Positions 1 through 12,497 of a DNA stretch of 64,000 bases are shown here, in pieces. Position numbers and translations under genes: made by a program. Origin of the DNA: Malurus cyaneus samueli (Eukaryota > Chordata > Aves > Passeriformes > Maluridae); the NCBI GenBank assembly GCA_009741485.1, contig VKON01002658.1, forward strand, positions 263,319-327,318. The letters are read 5' to 3'. A model generated the notes under the pieces. The model was given only the letters and a program-made list of their open reading frames with translations. It was not told the origin of the DNA and did no database searches. Each line of letters opens with the position of its first letter. Within the stretch, counting starts at the first letter, position 1.

Positions 1-87
1 CACTGGACAACATAATACAGTTTGTTAGCATAAGTTAGCAATTTTGGTACAGCCCATTAAAAAGAGAAATGGAGTTTTCTCCCCTCT

Positions 88-123
<36 letters not shown>

Positions 124-199
124 GATGTGTTTCAGAAGTGCACTTTTACTATGTGGCGGGGGAAAACTGCTAAAGTATTGAGATTTAAGGAAAAAATAA
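1..199. repeat. Third unit of the ~218-bp Z tandem repeat, cut by the window edge
   Basis: This is the 3' part of a repeat unit that also occurs at 6099-6319 and 12256-12497. The shared sequence runs from the GTTAGCATAAGTTAGCAA block through a long A-run (89-120) and the GTAGATGTG block to the junction with block X near 200. It shows that the window opens inside the duplicated region, so at least one more Z array lies to the left. Confidence 0.85.
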
Positions 200-2687
200 T
201 CATGGGTTTATGTTGCCGGGCTCCCGTGAATATTTTCAGCATATTTCACCATATCATTGCACGGTGGGCTCTGTTCCTGCCTCCAGAATGGATGTTCCAT
301 CATTTCTATAGTGGGCCTGCGTGACATTCATTAAGTGCAGCTACAAAGGGAGAGGGTTAAACAGCTCGGCCTCTTTTCTCTGATTTGCTCATACATCAGC
401 AGGCGCTCCAGGTTAAATGCCCAGGATCCCGCCGCAGATGGATCGGGAGAGGCACGCAGGCAGATACTTCACCCCACACTACTTAACCCAGGGAAATGAG
501 TCTTGGAGTCGGTGTCATGGTAAAATATGGACGTTCACTCAGATAATGTGCAGTTGGAAATTTTTTTTTTTTTTTCCCGAGCCTTTGCAAGCGACTGAAC
601 GTAAGATCCCGCACAGCCCCTTCTGCAAACTGCCAGCTCTCTGCTCTACAGAGCTTATTTTTGAGTGTAATTTGTCTTTATTGACTATCAAGTAAGAATT
701 TAAACCCATAGTGCAATCGGTGGTAGAAGCCCCAGATATTTCTTCTCTGCCTCCAGCTTTACCCCAAGAAAAACTGTGCACAGGGAGGTTTATTTTTCCT
801 TACCCAAAAGTCCTTTTGAAATATTAGAGTGGACATTTACTTTAAAGATATCACCCCACTATGCTTTATCTGTGTCTGGAGGAACAAGTCACACGTTGCC
901 TGTTTCTGGAGAGTTCTGGGAGCCTTTTCAGTGGCAGTTTCTGCACAAAGCAGGGACCTGCCCTGTCCCCCAGAAACTGTGCATCTCACCCGAAATTGCT
1001 CTGAATTATTGTCTCATTCCTGACTGCTCTGCTCCAGATTCTGCTTTCTGTTTCAAAGGCTGCCTTTAATTCTCATTACTTGACTATGCCCATCTTCACT
1101 TGTGCAATGTTTCAGTATTCTGGATTAACTCAGTTCTGGAATGTGTTCCTAAGAAGTTCTTTAAGAACATAGTACCATCACTTTTTGGGAAATGCATTAG
1201 TTAAAGTCTCATCATCAGGATACTGCCATTGTGGCACCTTTGCAATGCTTCTGCAAGGTATCAGCCAAAAGATATCATAGTTCTGCAGTTCAGAGGGCTC
1301 ATGTGTGTTTTATTCAGTTATTCTATACTTCCTCGTTCTTCTATAAAGCCAATTCTGAAGTTTTACTATCCTAAATCATGTACAGAAAAGAGGAGCAGGG
1401 TAAGGGTAAAGACAGATCGCCACGAGATCAAGAACAAAGCACTGTGTGCTGCCTGCCTTCGTTTATTCCATCCCCCACAAAGCAAAAAAAAAAAAAGAGT
1501 AAAAATCAGACTCCAACTGATCAATGCAAAGAGACACAGTTAACACACAAAAGTGTTGGTACATGAGCACACATGATCATAAGGCTATGCCAATAATTCA
1601 CATTCTGACATGGAGAAACAGCTATCGAGTTGTGACCACAGCCCTTCTTTTCCCTTAATCCTAATTGAAAATCCAGAGCCCTGCAACATCTGTTGTGTTT
1701 TTTAATATCTCAGAAATAATTGCTAATCAAAACCTCACGCGGAGGGGCCGGTAGGAAGTGGATCCATGTTCTCAACACAAAATTTTCATGCGAGCTGGAG
1801 GAGTGGGAAGATGCAGGGACACCTAATTTCCACCTTGTGATCCAGCTCCATCTGATGAAAAAGATTGCCCAGCAGTCAAAAATCAAAGTCACACTGTCCT
1901 GGGGAGAGCCGGAACGGTGACAGGTCCGAGCATGCCGGGAGAGCAGGCATGCAGGCAAGTGAAAATTTGGTCTCTGCTAGGTGTGGAAAGTCAATGTTAT
2001 TTGTTTTTAAAGTTATTTTAGCAAACATGTAGCTTTCGTTCTCTTATCAAGACTGATTGGATACACGGGGGTTCCGCTATCTTATTAACCTTACCAAGTC
2101 TTTGCCATTTTATCTTATTTTAAAAAATTATTACTGCTCATTAGTGCCAGCTCCACCAGAAGAAATTCAGTTGGTTTTCCCCAGTCTGTGGTGGTTACAG
2201 CAGTGCATGATTTGTTCCCTTCTGACAGAGGAAAGAAATCCATACAGCAAGAAAATAATTTAGCGGCAACTCTTCATCACTAAAATATTTAACATCTAAA
2301 AGCATTTTTAAAGCTAACGCAGTACACACATAATTAACAGCTTGCCTCGCTAATTAGGTGACTCCTTGCTAATGAGGTAGCAATAAGCTGAGCAGCAGTC
2401 ACACAATGTGCAGACAAGGTCTTCCCAGGCAGTTTACAACTTCTGTCAAAACAACCAGCAACGCTTTTCCTCCCCAAACAGCTTTTTCCTCCCCCGGAGC
2501 AGCCGCAGGTCGGGATGTGCTGAAGGCGGTGTGAACAGCCCCAGGCTGGTGTGTTCCTGGTGTGTTCCCCTGGCTCTGTGCCACCCCAGCAGTGACATTT
2601 GTGAGCCCCAGGGGAGCTCGTGGTTCTGGATAAGCTGTGTGGGTTCGTGCAGACCCCACTGCCATCGCCAGGTGAGCCTGCAGAGGC
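200..2687. repeat. Duplicated block X (copy 1), non-coding
   Basis: This block is repeated in the same orientation at 12498-14955 with high identity by eye. The differences are mostly one-base insertions or deletions in short homopolymers, plus scattered substitutions and one poly(A) length change (about 13 A at 1486-1496 against 28 A at 13753-13780). The ORFs inside change frame and length between the two copies; for example a 164-codon minus-strand frame at 2334-2828 is reduced to 80 codons at 14674-14916. Coding constraint is therefore not supported. The stretch 1730-1945 is almost unchanged between copies and could be a functional non-coding element, but nothing identifies it. Confidence 0.85.
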
Positions 2688-5670
2688 AGGAAGAAAAGTT
2701 GAAAAAAATGGCAAGTTATCTGTTCTTGACCCAAAGCTCTGGGCAGCATTACAACAGCTGTTCCCCTTCACTCCCGAGGTGGCTGCAGTTAGTGGCAGAA
2801 CAAATGATCCCTTTGTGCAGTTTTGCATAAATGTTTGTCAAGTGTTTCAGGGCTTCCCTCACAAGGCTGGCTATTAAGGAACAGAAGTAAAATTCCCTGG
2901 AGCAGAAGCGTGCGTGGGGAGTTATCCACTTAGGCTAAAATCCTCGTCGATATATTTTTGTCTCGTGGAGAATCCCGGGTGCGAACGGGAGAATAAAGTC
3001 TGTGATCATCATGCAGAGGGTGGGTTCCAGGAGGACAGGAGTGCAGGAGCAATCCTGCAGTGCACAACCTTCTCCAACTGGCAAAAAATGCTGGAGCCAG
3101 CATTAAAAAAAAAAAAAAAAAAACCAGAAAAAAAAAAAAAAAAACCTCAAAAGCTTTTGAGCATCAGCTTCAGCCAGCACACCCAGCACACTTCGATTTG
3201 ATGTACAGTTGAAACAAATCAATAGCAGTATAATAATACTCAGCACGCTGTGTAATTTTTATATCATTAGTTTTCATTTTCCGCTCCCCATGCATCAAAA
3301 AACTTACAACGGGCTCGTAAAGTTTATTTAGTATTCCATGAATTCCTAATCAGTTTCATTTCATAATGATTCAGAGCGGCCGTTGCCAGGGCCCTGGTGT
3401 CAAAAAATCGATAAAACCAACACACTTTCCTGATGGCGGCTGCAAAAGGATCTATTGTAGGGGAATTTATGATTTATGTCTGGGCTGCACCACGAGCAAG
3501 CAGCAAGCGACAGGCTGGCTCAAGAGCTGAGATGTTCGCCAATAATGATTTATATGCGCTTCTCTCCCTTTTTCAACCCCCGGGTCCTCTCCAGATGCCG
3601 GGAGCTCAGCCTGGTTCTGTGTTTGGCTCAGGAGGGTGCGGGTCCCCAAATCCCAGCAGGGCTGGACACCGGTGACACCGGGACACAATCCCCCCCCTGC
3701 TCCTCGCCCTTGTCCCCAGGCTCTGTGACAATCTATTCAGCTCCAGATGAACGCGGGGACGCATTCGATTTTCAGCTCTGTGCAGAAGGTGCTTATTATC
3801 TTGGGGCACCCATTCTGTCAAGGCTCGCTCGGGGTGCGAGTGGCTCGGTGCGTCACTGAGAGCGCACGGAGTTGTGCCAGGACAGGGAGAAACAAAAAAA
3901 CTGTGCAGGGTTATAAGGACACACAGAGCGTGAGGGACTCGGGAAGTTAAAGACTTTCACAGAAAAATCCTTTTCTGAAGTCTAAGAACCCAGTTGTTCT
4001 CTGTCACATGTCACAACATCGTTAAAATAAGATGCTCTGGGTTAGGAGGGAAGGATGGGTGTAACTGGGAATGTGGAAGTTGTTCCTGTACCAGGAGGAA
4101 GCAGCAATGTGCAGGATAGAGCTGGGTTCTGCTTCATTTCCTATGTTAATCAGGTTGGTGATTCTCCAGCAGGGAGAGGCAGGGCCAGGAGGAGCGTTTG
4201 GAAACAGAAAGAGCAGGTACAGCCTGTTGTTAAAGCCCTGTTTACAGAAAGGATTAACAGCATCACTTAAACATCTAAATTAATTTGAGGTGCCTTTACA
4301 CCCTTCTTCATTTCCATAGAGAATTGTCAGCAGCCTGCTCCACGAGGAGCTTCCTCCCTTCTCTCTGCTCCACAAAGACATTATAAACCCTGCGTGGGGA
4401 ATCTTAAAAGATATGAACAATTTGCTTGCTTTAAAGTGTGTGTAAATACTCGAAATTATGCCTCCTGGTTTTCCATCATCCCACAGTTAAATGGATCATG
4501 CTCAAGGTTTTTCTCTGTTAAAACACAGACCTGAAACTTTAAGATTAAAGCTGAGCTTCACACCCAGCTCTAGATCTTTGAGATAAACACTGCTCGGTCC
4601 TTCCTCGAATACATGCAACTAGAAGGTTGAAAATTAAGCATTCAGCACCGAGCTCCTCAGCAAGTCTCTAGTAAACAAAGGGGAAGTTTAAGTTGGAATT
4701 ATGCCACTTGGTTAATAACAAGCAGTTATGATGAGATGATTCAATAGCTTGGGTGAAATGAAGGTCCCTGAGATAGTATTGCCTCCATTTATTTACATAC
4801 CTCGTGTTCACACACACACATGCACTGTTTGCTGATTATCTTGGAAAAGCAAAGGTTGAGATCCAGGCTTCTCCTGGTCTCCCTGCTCCAGGATAAACAC
4901 AGGCTTTGTAAATTGAGAGTACATCAACTAGGAAAGCACTCTGAGGCACCCAAGGGTGCTGGTGTCTTATCTGGAGAGAAATTCCCCGAAAAAGCCTTCC
5001 TGGAACACAGCATCCTCTAACAAGAACATGCAGACAATTATACAATTTTAGTATTTTCCTGAGACTTTGACAGAGCAGTTGACAGGCATTAGACTCAGCT
5101 TTATGCTGGCAGCAAGCAGAAGTAATTAGCCACAGCTTTACAAATTTATATTCTCTTTCTGGAAGCAACAAAACCAATTTATTTATTTTTTAAATTAGGC
5201 TGATGAATGATTGATTAGGGAAACTAAGCCACGGAAGAAGGATTTGTACAGCCACACAATGAGCAAATTTCACTCTGTTTTCTCTCCCTGAATGAAGCCC
5301 AAAAGAAAGAGGAGATCTGGTGCAAGGTTTAAAGTGAGAAGTAGCAAAATGCACCTGTATTCAGAAGGGTGGAAAATATTGTTCAGTAGAGAAAAATGCA
5401 TGAAAGAAGTGAGATGAAACTTCCAGCTACAAACTCCTTCTGCTCACTCACAGCTCACTCCTGCTGCCTCCAAGATGTTGAGCAAAAACTTCTTAGCAAG
5501 GAGTAAATTTTCTTAACCATCACCTGAGACTCCCCATGAATGAGGGGAAAAAAACTGGGCCAGCAGACAGCACACCAGCACATGAAAAATTTTGCTAAAA
5601 AAAGCATTAGTCCTACTTTTATCACCTTTGAATTAGCCCAGGAATTCTGGATGGTGTCATTAAGACCTGC
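2688..5670. repeat. Duplicated block Y (copy 1), non-coding
   Basis: This block is repeated in the same orientation at 8811-11820. Both copies contain a doublet of A-runs (here about 3105-3145), a block rich in homeodomain-like motifs (3250-3560), a GC-rich stretch (3580-3860) and a short CA run (4809-4820). Copy differences include a local rearranged segment near 4380-4410 against 10528-10560. The left edge is a junction with X carrying AGGAA at 2688-2692. No reading frame is preserved between copies over a meaningful length. Confidence 0.85.
3250..3560. promoter_or_regulatory. Candidate cis-regulatory block with HOX-like motifs (copy 1)
   Basis: Directly visible: CTCGTAAA at 3314-3321, and TGATTTAT at 3470-3477 and 3546-3553. 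CTCGTAAA resembles the known posterior HOX/CDX-type site and TGATTTAT the known PBX-HOX composite site. The same three motifs, in the same order, occur in copy 2 at 9439-9446, 9595-9602 and 9671-9678. Enhancer function is inference; short motifs also occur by chance, and conservation in other birds was not tested. Confidence 0.3.
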
Positions 5671-6221
5671 AATCTTATTTACAAGACACTTTTCTGAAAG
5701 ATAAAAAGACCTGCATGGACAACATAATTACAGTTTGGTTAGCATAAGTTAGCAATTTTGGTACAGCCACATTAAAAAGAAAATAGAGTTTTCTCCCCCT
5801 CAAAGAAAAAAGTAGATGTTGTTTAGAACTGCACTTTTACTAGTGGGGGGAGAAACTGGCTAAAATATTGAGATTTAAGGGAAAAAATAATCTTATTTAC
5901 AAGACATTTTTCAGAAAAATAAAAAGACCTGCACGGATAGTTTGGTTAGCATAAGTTAGCAATTTTGGTACAGCCACATTAAAAAGAAAATAGAGTTTTC
6001 TCCCCCTCAAAGAAGAAAAGTAGATGTTGTTTAGAACTGCACTTTTACTATGTGGGGGGGAGAAACTGGCTAAAATATTGAGATTTAAGGGAAAAAATAA
6101 TCTTATTTACAAGACATTTTTCAGAAAAATAAAAAGACCTGCACGGACAACATAATTACAGTTTGGTTAGCATAAGTTAGCAATTTTGGTACAGCCCATT
6201 AAAAAGAAAATGGAGTTTTCT

Positions 6222-6264
<43 letters not shown>

Positions 6265-6319
6265 GATGTGTTCAGAAGTGCATTTTTACTATGTGGCGGG
6301 GGGAGAAACTGGCTAAAAT
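5671..6319. repeat. Z tandem array, ~218-bp unit, three copies (copy 1)
   Basis: Units begin with AATCTTATTTACAAGAC at 5671, 5889 and 6099 (periods 218 and 210). The first two units carry a short interrupted A-run (A3-G-A6 type), while the third has 35 uninterrupted A (6227-6261). In copy 2 the third unit leads into block X. Here it breaks off after GGCTAAAAT (6319) and enters block W, so 6319/6320 is a rearrangement or assembly breakpoint. Confidence 0.9.
6227..6261. repeat. Poly(A) run, 35 bases
   Basis: This is an uninterrupted A-run within the third Z unit. Equivalent runs are at 89-120 and 12384-12415. In the first and second Z units the same position has short or G-interrupted A-runs. 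Confidence 0.97.
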
Positions 6320-8810
6320 CACACAGACAGCTGCATTTAACTCTTGTATAATCAGCAGAGATGGGGGAAAAAAAACTATATAAACATGTATATGGTATTA
6401 TATATAGTGTGTTTGTAGTAGATACCAAAACAGATGGAGGATTTATTTAATTATGAAACACTCAGCTTCCAAAAGGGGGAAAAAATTAAATTAGCAAATA
6501 TATAAAAAAAAAAAAAAAAAAAAAAAAAACATGCTAATCACAGAGCCAGGAATCCATGCAAATGAAAAGCCAGAAGTAATGGCCAAAACAGCCAGGCCAT
6601 TAAATCAAATCACTGAGAAAATAATGGCTAAACTCTCTCTTACTTGTAACACTCAATTTATGTGTCAATATGGCTCTGAATGAATGAGTGAGGTACTAAG
6701 AGCACAAATCTAAATTCAATATACATATCTTAGAAAAATCCCCAGCGCCCGCGCTGACGAGGAGCAGAGAGCGGGCTCTGCTATCGCCCAAAACAAAACT
6801 GCTTCATTTGACATCATCCCTTGTTTGCATCACACAAAACATCCAAATATCCATAATTATGTAACGAGCCAAAGGATTTATGGGAGTGTGTGGCACGCTG
6901 GGACCAGGCAGGGCTGGGAGGATGGGAATTGAGATCCTGCTCCCCACGTGCAGTTCCTTGAGCTGCACAAGACACATGTTTTAGCATGTTTTTTATATTT
7001 GCTATTTAATATTCTTTTCCCCCCTTTTGGAAAGCTGAGTGTTTCATAATTAAAGAAATTCCTCCATCTGTTTTGTATCTACATACAAACACACATATAT
7101 AGTACCATATACATGTTATATATAGGTTTTTTTTCCCCATCTCTGCTGATTATACAGAGTTAAACACAACCCTGTGGGAAACACTAAAGCTCTTTTCCCT
7201 TCAAAACGTGGTATATTCATACACAATGTAATATATTTTTAATTCTTAGATTGCTCAGACATGGACCAGAAGCAGGAGCTCACTCTTGAAGTGACATTAC
7301 TTGTTGGAAATAAGGAGTTTATTTTCCAGATGAATAGGGCTGCTCAGCCTTACACCCCAGATTTGTTTTCTGGGCAATTTAAAGCCGACAGCTTCTTTGT
7401 CTCCAGCCCACATTTGTGCTGAGAAGCAGGAAAATGGCATGGACAACACCACGATGGCTACAGGCACAGATTCCCTGACCAAAGCACACCAAAATTCACC
7501 ACTCAGACCCTGCAGACTCAGCCCCCTATACTTGGGAGGAAGTAGAAAGGAGCTCAAGGATCTGTTTGCAAACTGAAGAATTGGAGAACTCAGTTTCCAG
7601 ACTGCTGCTCCATGTGAAACCAGGAGCAGAGACATCCAAGTTCATCAAGCTACAGAAGGAGCTGAAAAAAATGCAGTCTCAGGGGACTACCGAGGGACAT
7701 GGCAGCTTAGCCCTCTGTGGATCAGCAGCTTATTTCCACTTGCTTACATTTTCTCCTCCTCTCGTGTTCCTGATTCCGTTGGATTTTCTTTTTCCTCGCC
7801 AGTATTACATTTTCATTTCCAGGCAGCGTGCTTAGGCCAGAGTGATCACCAGCACGGGTAGCTGGGAGCAGAGCTGACCCTAAGAATTGTCCTGAATTAA
7901 GCTCAGCTCAGCTGCCAGGTGATCCTACAGCAGCAGCCACATCACCTCAGGGAGCTGAGGCCATGGGACATCACAGCTATCACAATATTGTTTACAGAAA
8001 CGGGGACTTTCAGAAATACCCTCAGCCCTATGATTTCTGTCTCCCCAAGAAACCCCATCACATCACTATGGCCGTGGAGTTGTGTAACATCCTGCTTTGT
8101 CCACAACTGAGGACCCCAAAGCTCTTTTGCACCCACACCAGTAAAGGTTAATTTTAGTGTTTATTGTGCAGGAGGAAGGAGGTTTGGTTCTGTACCTGCT
8201 TAGATTTGTCACTGCTGCTCCCATCGCCTGCCAAATCCGTTACACCAGAAGAAATTTCTAAATCTGACCTCGCTTGTGCTCTCGAATAAAAAGCTTTTCC
8301 TCAATAATGCTTTGGACACAGCTGCATGTGTCCCATTGCTCTTCTGCAGCACAACAAAACTCAGGCAGAATGGATAACCATGAAGAAAAACTGGTATTTA
8401 CTTCAGAGCAGGGTTGTTTTTTCTTAAAGAAAATCATAACAAAATGAGCTGCAGCAGCATCGGGTGAGCACTCTACAGTACAGAACCACACTGCTCCAGC
8501 CAGGACAGAGACCTTCCCAGTCCAGAACAGCATCTGCAGCTGAGCATCCTTTTAATTCCAACAAAAACATACAATGACACCACCAGAACTAGATCATAAC
8601 ACCCCCTGCTCTTATTCAGCAGTTTGTCTCATGGTGACACTGAAACAATCCCAACCTTTTTACCTTTTTCTCCCTTACTTACTTTTGCAAATTCGCTGTC
8701 AAAAAATAGTAAATAGGAAGCAAATAGATCACCCCGATTCCACTCATTATTCCCATTGATTTTAAGTCTGGACAGGGCTATTACCATCACGTTACAAATT
8801 GTCTATTTGG
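6320..8810. other. Single-copy block W between the duplicated blocks
   Basis: I see no second copy of this sequence in the window. Its first part is an inverted repeat (6336-7164); the rest is ordinary non-coding DNA without recognisable genes. It ends at AGGAA (8811-8815), where block Y' begins. It is best explained as the original left flank of the duplicated Y-Z-X unit. Confidence 0.7.
6336..7164. repeat. Inverted repeat: ~200-bp arms, 443-bp spacer
   Basis: The arm 6336-6537 is the reverse complement of 6981-7164, with a few mismatches and small indels. Matching blocks include TATAATCAGCAGAGATGG, ACATGTATATGGTA, ACAGATGGAGGA, TTAATTATGAAACACTCAGC and CATGCTAA. Most of the arm-length difference is an A-run of 26 (6504-6529) in the left arm against about 6 in the right. 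The spacer is 6538-6980. The element begins 17 bases after the Z|W breakpoint. It could be a real palindrome, a fold-back rearrangement, or a fold-back read artefact. Confidence 0.9.
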
Positions 8811-11800
8811 AGGAAGAAAAGTTGAAAAAAATGCAAGTATCTGTTCTTGACCCAAAGCTCTGGGCAGCATTACAACCAGCTGTCCCCTCACTCCCGAGGT
8901 GGCTGCAGTTAGTGGCAGAACAAATGATCCTTTGTGCAGTTTTGCATAAAGTTTGTCAAGTGTTTCAGGGCTTCCCTCACAAGGCTGGCTATTAAGGAAC
9001 AGAAGTAAAATTCCCTGGAGCAGAAGCGTGCGTGGAGTTATCCACTTAGGCTAAAATCTCGTCGATATATTTTTGTCCTCGTGAGAATCCCCGGGCTGCG
9101 AACGGGAGAATAAAGTCTGTGATCATCATGCAGAGGGTGGGCTGCAGGAGGACAGGGAGGTGCAGGGAGCAATCCTGCAGTGGCACAACCTTCTCCAACT
9201 GGCAAAAAATGCTGGAGCCAGCATAAAAAAAAAAAAAAAAAAAACCAGAAAAAAAAAAAAACACCTCAAAAAGCTTTTGAGCATCAGCCTTGCAGCCAAG
9301 CACACCCAGCCACACTTCGATTTTGATGTACAGTTTGAAACAAATCAATAGCAGTATAATAATACTCAGCACGCTGTGTAATTTTTATATCATTAGTTTT
9401 CATTTTCCGCTCCCCATGCATCAAAAAACTACAACGGGCTCGTAAAGTTTATTTAGTATTCCATGAATTCCTAATCAGTTTCATTTCATAATGATTCAGA
9501 GCGGCCGTTGCCAGGGCCCTGGTGTCAAAAAATCGATAAAACCAACACACTTTTCCTGATGGCGGCTGCAAAAGGATCTATTGTAGGGGAATTATGATTT
9601 ATGTCTGGGCTGCACCACGAGCAGCAGCAAAGCGACAGGCTGGCTCAAGAGCTGAGATGTTCGCCAATAATGATTTATATGCGCTTCTCTCCCTTTTCAA
9701 CCCCCGGGGTCCTCTCCAGATGCCGGGAGCTCAGCCTGGGTTCTGTGTTTGGCTCAGGAGGGTCGCGGGTCCCCAAATCCCAGCAGGGCTGGACACCGGT
9801 GACACCGGGACACAATCCCCCCCCTGCTCCTCTGCCCTTGTCCCCAGGCTCTGTGACAATCTATTCAGCTCCAGATGAACGCGGGGACGCTTCGATTTTC
9901 AGCTCTGTGCAGAAGGTGCTTATTTATCTTGGGGCACCCATTCTGTCAAGGCTCGCCCGGGGTGCGAGTGGCTCGGTGCGTCACTGAGAGCGCACGGAGT
10001 TGATCCAGGAGAGGGAGAAACAAAAAAACTGTGCAGGGTTATAAGGACACACAGAGCGTGAGGGACTCGGGAAGTTAAAGACTTTCACAGAAAAATCCTT
10101 TTCTGAAGTCTAAGAACCCAGTTGTTCTCGTTCACATGGCACAACATCGTTAAAATAAGGATGCTCTGGGTTAGGAGGGGAAGGATGGGTGTAACTGGGA
10201 ATGTGGAAGTTGTTCCTGTACCAGGAGGAAGCAGCAATGTGCAGGATAGAGCTGGGTTCTGCTTCATTTCCTATGTTAATCAGGTTGGTGATTCTCCAGC
10301 AGGGAGAGGCAGGGCCAGGGAGGAGCGTTTGGAAACAGAAAGAGCAGGTACAGCCTGTTGTTAAAGCCCTGTTTACAGAAAGGATTAACAGCATCACTTA
10401 AACATCTAAATTAATTTATTGAGGTGCCTTTACTACCCTTCTCTCATTTCCAATAGAGATTGTCAGCAGCCCTGCTCCATGAGGAGCTTCCCTCCCTTCT
10501 CTCTGCTCCACAAAGACATTATAAACCCTGCGCTTCCTGGGGAAATCTGGGGAAGTTAAAAGAATGAACAATTTGGTGCTTTAAAGTGTGTGTAAATACT
10601 CGAAATTATGCCTCCTGGTTTTCCATCATCCCACAGTTAAATGGATCATGCTCAAGGTTTTTCTCTGTTAAAACACAGACCTGAAACTTTAAGATTAAAG
10701 CTGAGCTTCACACCCAGCTCTAGATCTTTGAGATAAACACTGCTCGGTCCTTCCTCGAATACAATGCAACTAGAAGGTTGAAAATTAAGCATCAGCACCA
10801 GCTCCTCAGCAAGTCTCTAGGTAAACAAAGGGGAAGTTTAAGTTGGAATTATGCCACTTGGTTAATAACAAGCAGTTATGATGAGATGATTCAATAGCTT
10901 GGGTGAAATGAAGGTCCCTGAGATAGTATTGCCCTCCATTTATTTACATACCTCGTGTTCACACACACACATGCACTGTTTGCTGATATACTTGGAAAAG
11001 CAAAAAGTTGAGATCCAGGCTTCTCCTGGTCTCCCTGCTCCAGGATAAACACAGGCTTTGTAAATTGAGAGTACATCAACTAGGAAAGCACTCTGAGGCA
11101 CCCAAGGGTGCTGGTGTCTTATCTGGAGAGAAATTCCCGAGAAAAGCCTTCCTGGAACACAGCATCCTCTAACAAGAACATGCAGACAATTATACAATTT
11201 TGTATTTTCCTGAGACTTTGACAGAGCAGTTGACAGGCATTAGACTCAGCTTCATGCTGGCAGCAAGCAGAAGTAATTAGCCACCAGCTTTACAAATTTA
11301 TATTCTCTTTCTGAAGCAACAAAACCAATTTATTTATTTTAAATAGGCTGATGAATGATGGCACTTAGGGAAACTAAGCCACGGAAGAAGGATTTGTACA
11401 GCCACACAATGAGCAAATTTCACTCTGTTTTCTCTCCCTGAATGAAGCCCAAAAGAAGAGGAGGGTCTGGTGCAAGGTTTAAAGTGAGAAGTAGCAAAAT
11501 GCAGCCTGTATTCAGAAGGGTGGAAAATATTGTTCAGTAGAGAAAAATGCATGAAAGAAGTGAGGATGAAACTTCCAGCTACAAACTCCTTCTGCTCACT
11601 CACAGCTCACTCCTGCTGCCTCCAAGATGTTGAGCAAAAACTTCTTAGCAAGGAGTAAATTTTCTTAACCATCACCAGAGACTCCCCATGAATGAGGGGA
11701 AAAAAACTGGGCCAGCAGACAGCACACCAGCACATGAAAAATTTTGCTAAAAAAAGCATAGTCACTTTTATCACCTTTGAATTTAGCCCAGGAATTATGG

Positions 11801-11820
11801 ATGGTGTCATTAAGACCTGC
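8811..11820. repeat. Duplicated block Y' (copy 2), non-coding
   Basis: This is a direct-orientation copy of 2688-5670, including the A-run doublet (about 9225-9262), the HOX-like motif block (9370-9690) and the CA run near 10962. The left edge joins W at AGGAA (8811-8815). Frames such as 9601-9987 (128 codons) have a near-equal-length partner at 3476-3859 (127 codons) with matching ends but a frame-shifted middle, which argues against a protein. Confidence 0.85.
9370..9690. promoter_or_regulatory. Candidate cis-regulatory block with HOX-like motifs (copy 2)
   Basis: This is the second copy of the block at 3250-3560. CTCGTAAA lies at 9439-9446 and TGATTTAT at 9595-9602 and 9671-9678. Motif preservation is expected from the recent duplication alone, so it adds no independent evidence of function. 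Confidence 0.28.
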
Positions 11821-12378
11821 AATCTTATTTACAAGACACTTTTCTGAAAGAATAAAAAGACCTGCATGGACACATAATTACAGTTGTTAGCATAAGTTAG
11901 CCATTTTGGTACAGCCACATTAAAAAGAAAATAGAGTTTTCTCCCCCTCAAAGAAAAAAGTAGATGTTGTTTAGAACTGCACTTGTGGGGGTGGGGGGAG
12001 AACTGGCTAAAATATTGAGATTTAAAGGGAAAAAATAAATCTTATTTTACAAGACATTTTTCAGAAAAATAAAAGACCTGCACGGACCAAATTACAGTTT
12101 GGTTAGCATAAGTTAGCAATTTGGTACGGCCACATTAAAAAGAAAATAGATTTTCTCCCCTCAAAAAAAAAAAAAAATTAGATGTGTTTAGAACTGCACT
12201 TTGTTTGTGGGGGGGGCGGGGAACTGGCTAAAATATTGAGATTTAAGGGAAAAATAATCTTATTTACAAGACATTTTTCAAAAGATAAAAAGACCCTACA
12301 TGGACAACATATTACAGTTTGGTTAGCATAAGTTTAGCAATTTTGTACAGCCCATTAAAAAAAAATGGAGTTTTCTCC

Positions 12379-12418
<40 letters not shown>

Positions 12419-12497
12419 GATGTTGTTCAGAAGTGCACTTTTACTATGTGGCGGGGGAGAAACTGGCTAAAGTATTGAGATTTAAGGAAAAAATAAT
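11821..12497. repeat. Z' tandem array, ~218-bp unit, three copies (copy 2)
   Basis: Units begin at 11821, 12038 and 12256 (periods 217 and 218). The third unit is longer because of a 32-A run (12384-12415) and continues without interruption into block X'. This intact Z-to-X' join shows what was interrupted at 6319 in copy 1. Confidence 0.9.

Noticed and set aside
2334..2828. 164-codon minus-strand ORF in block X
   Set aside because: The duplicate copy at 14674-14916 is shorter and in altered frame; no family recognised.
3476..3859. 127-codon ORF with a 128-codon partner at 9601-9987
   Set aside because: The ends match but the middle is in different frames in the two copies, so coding constraint is absent or the copies carry errors. 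No known domain.
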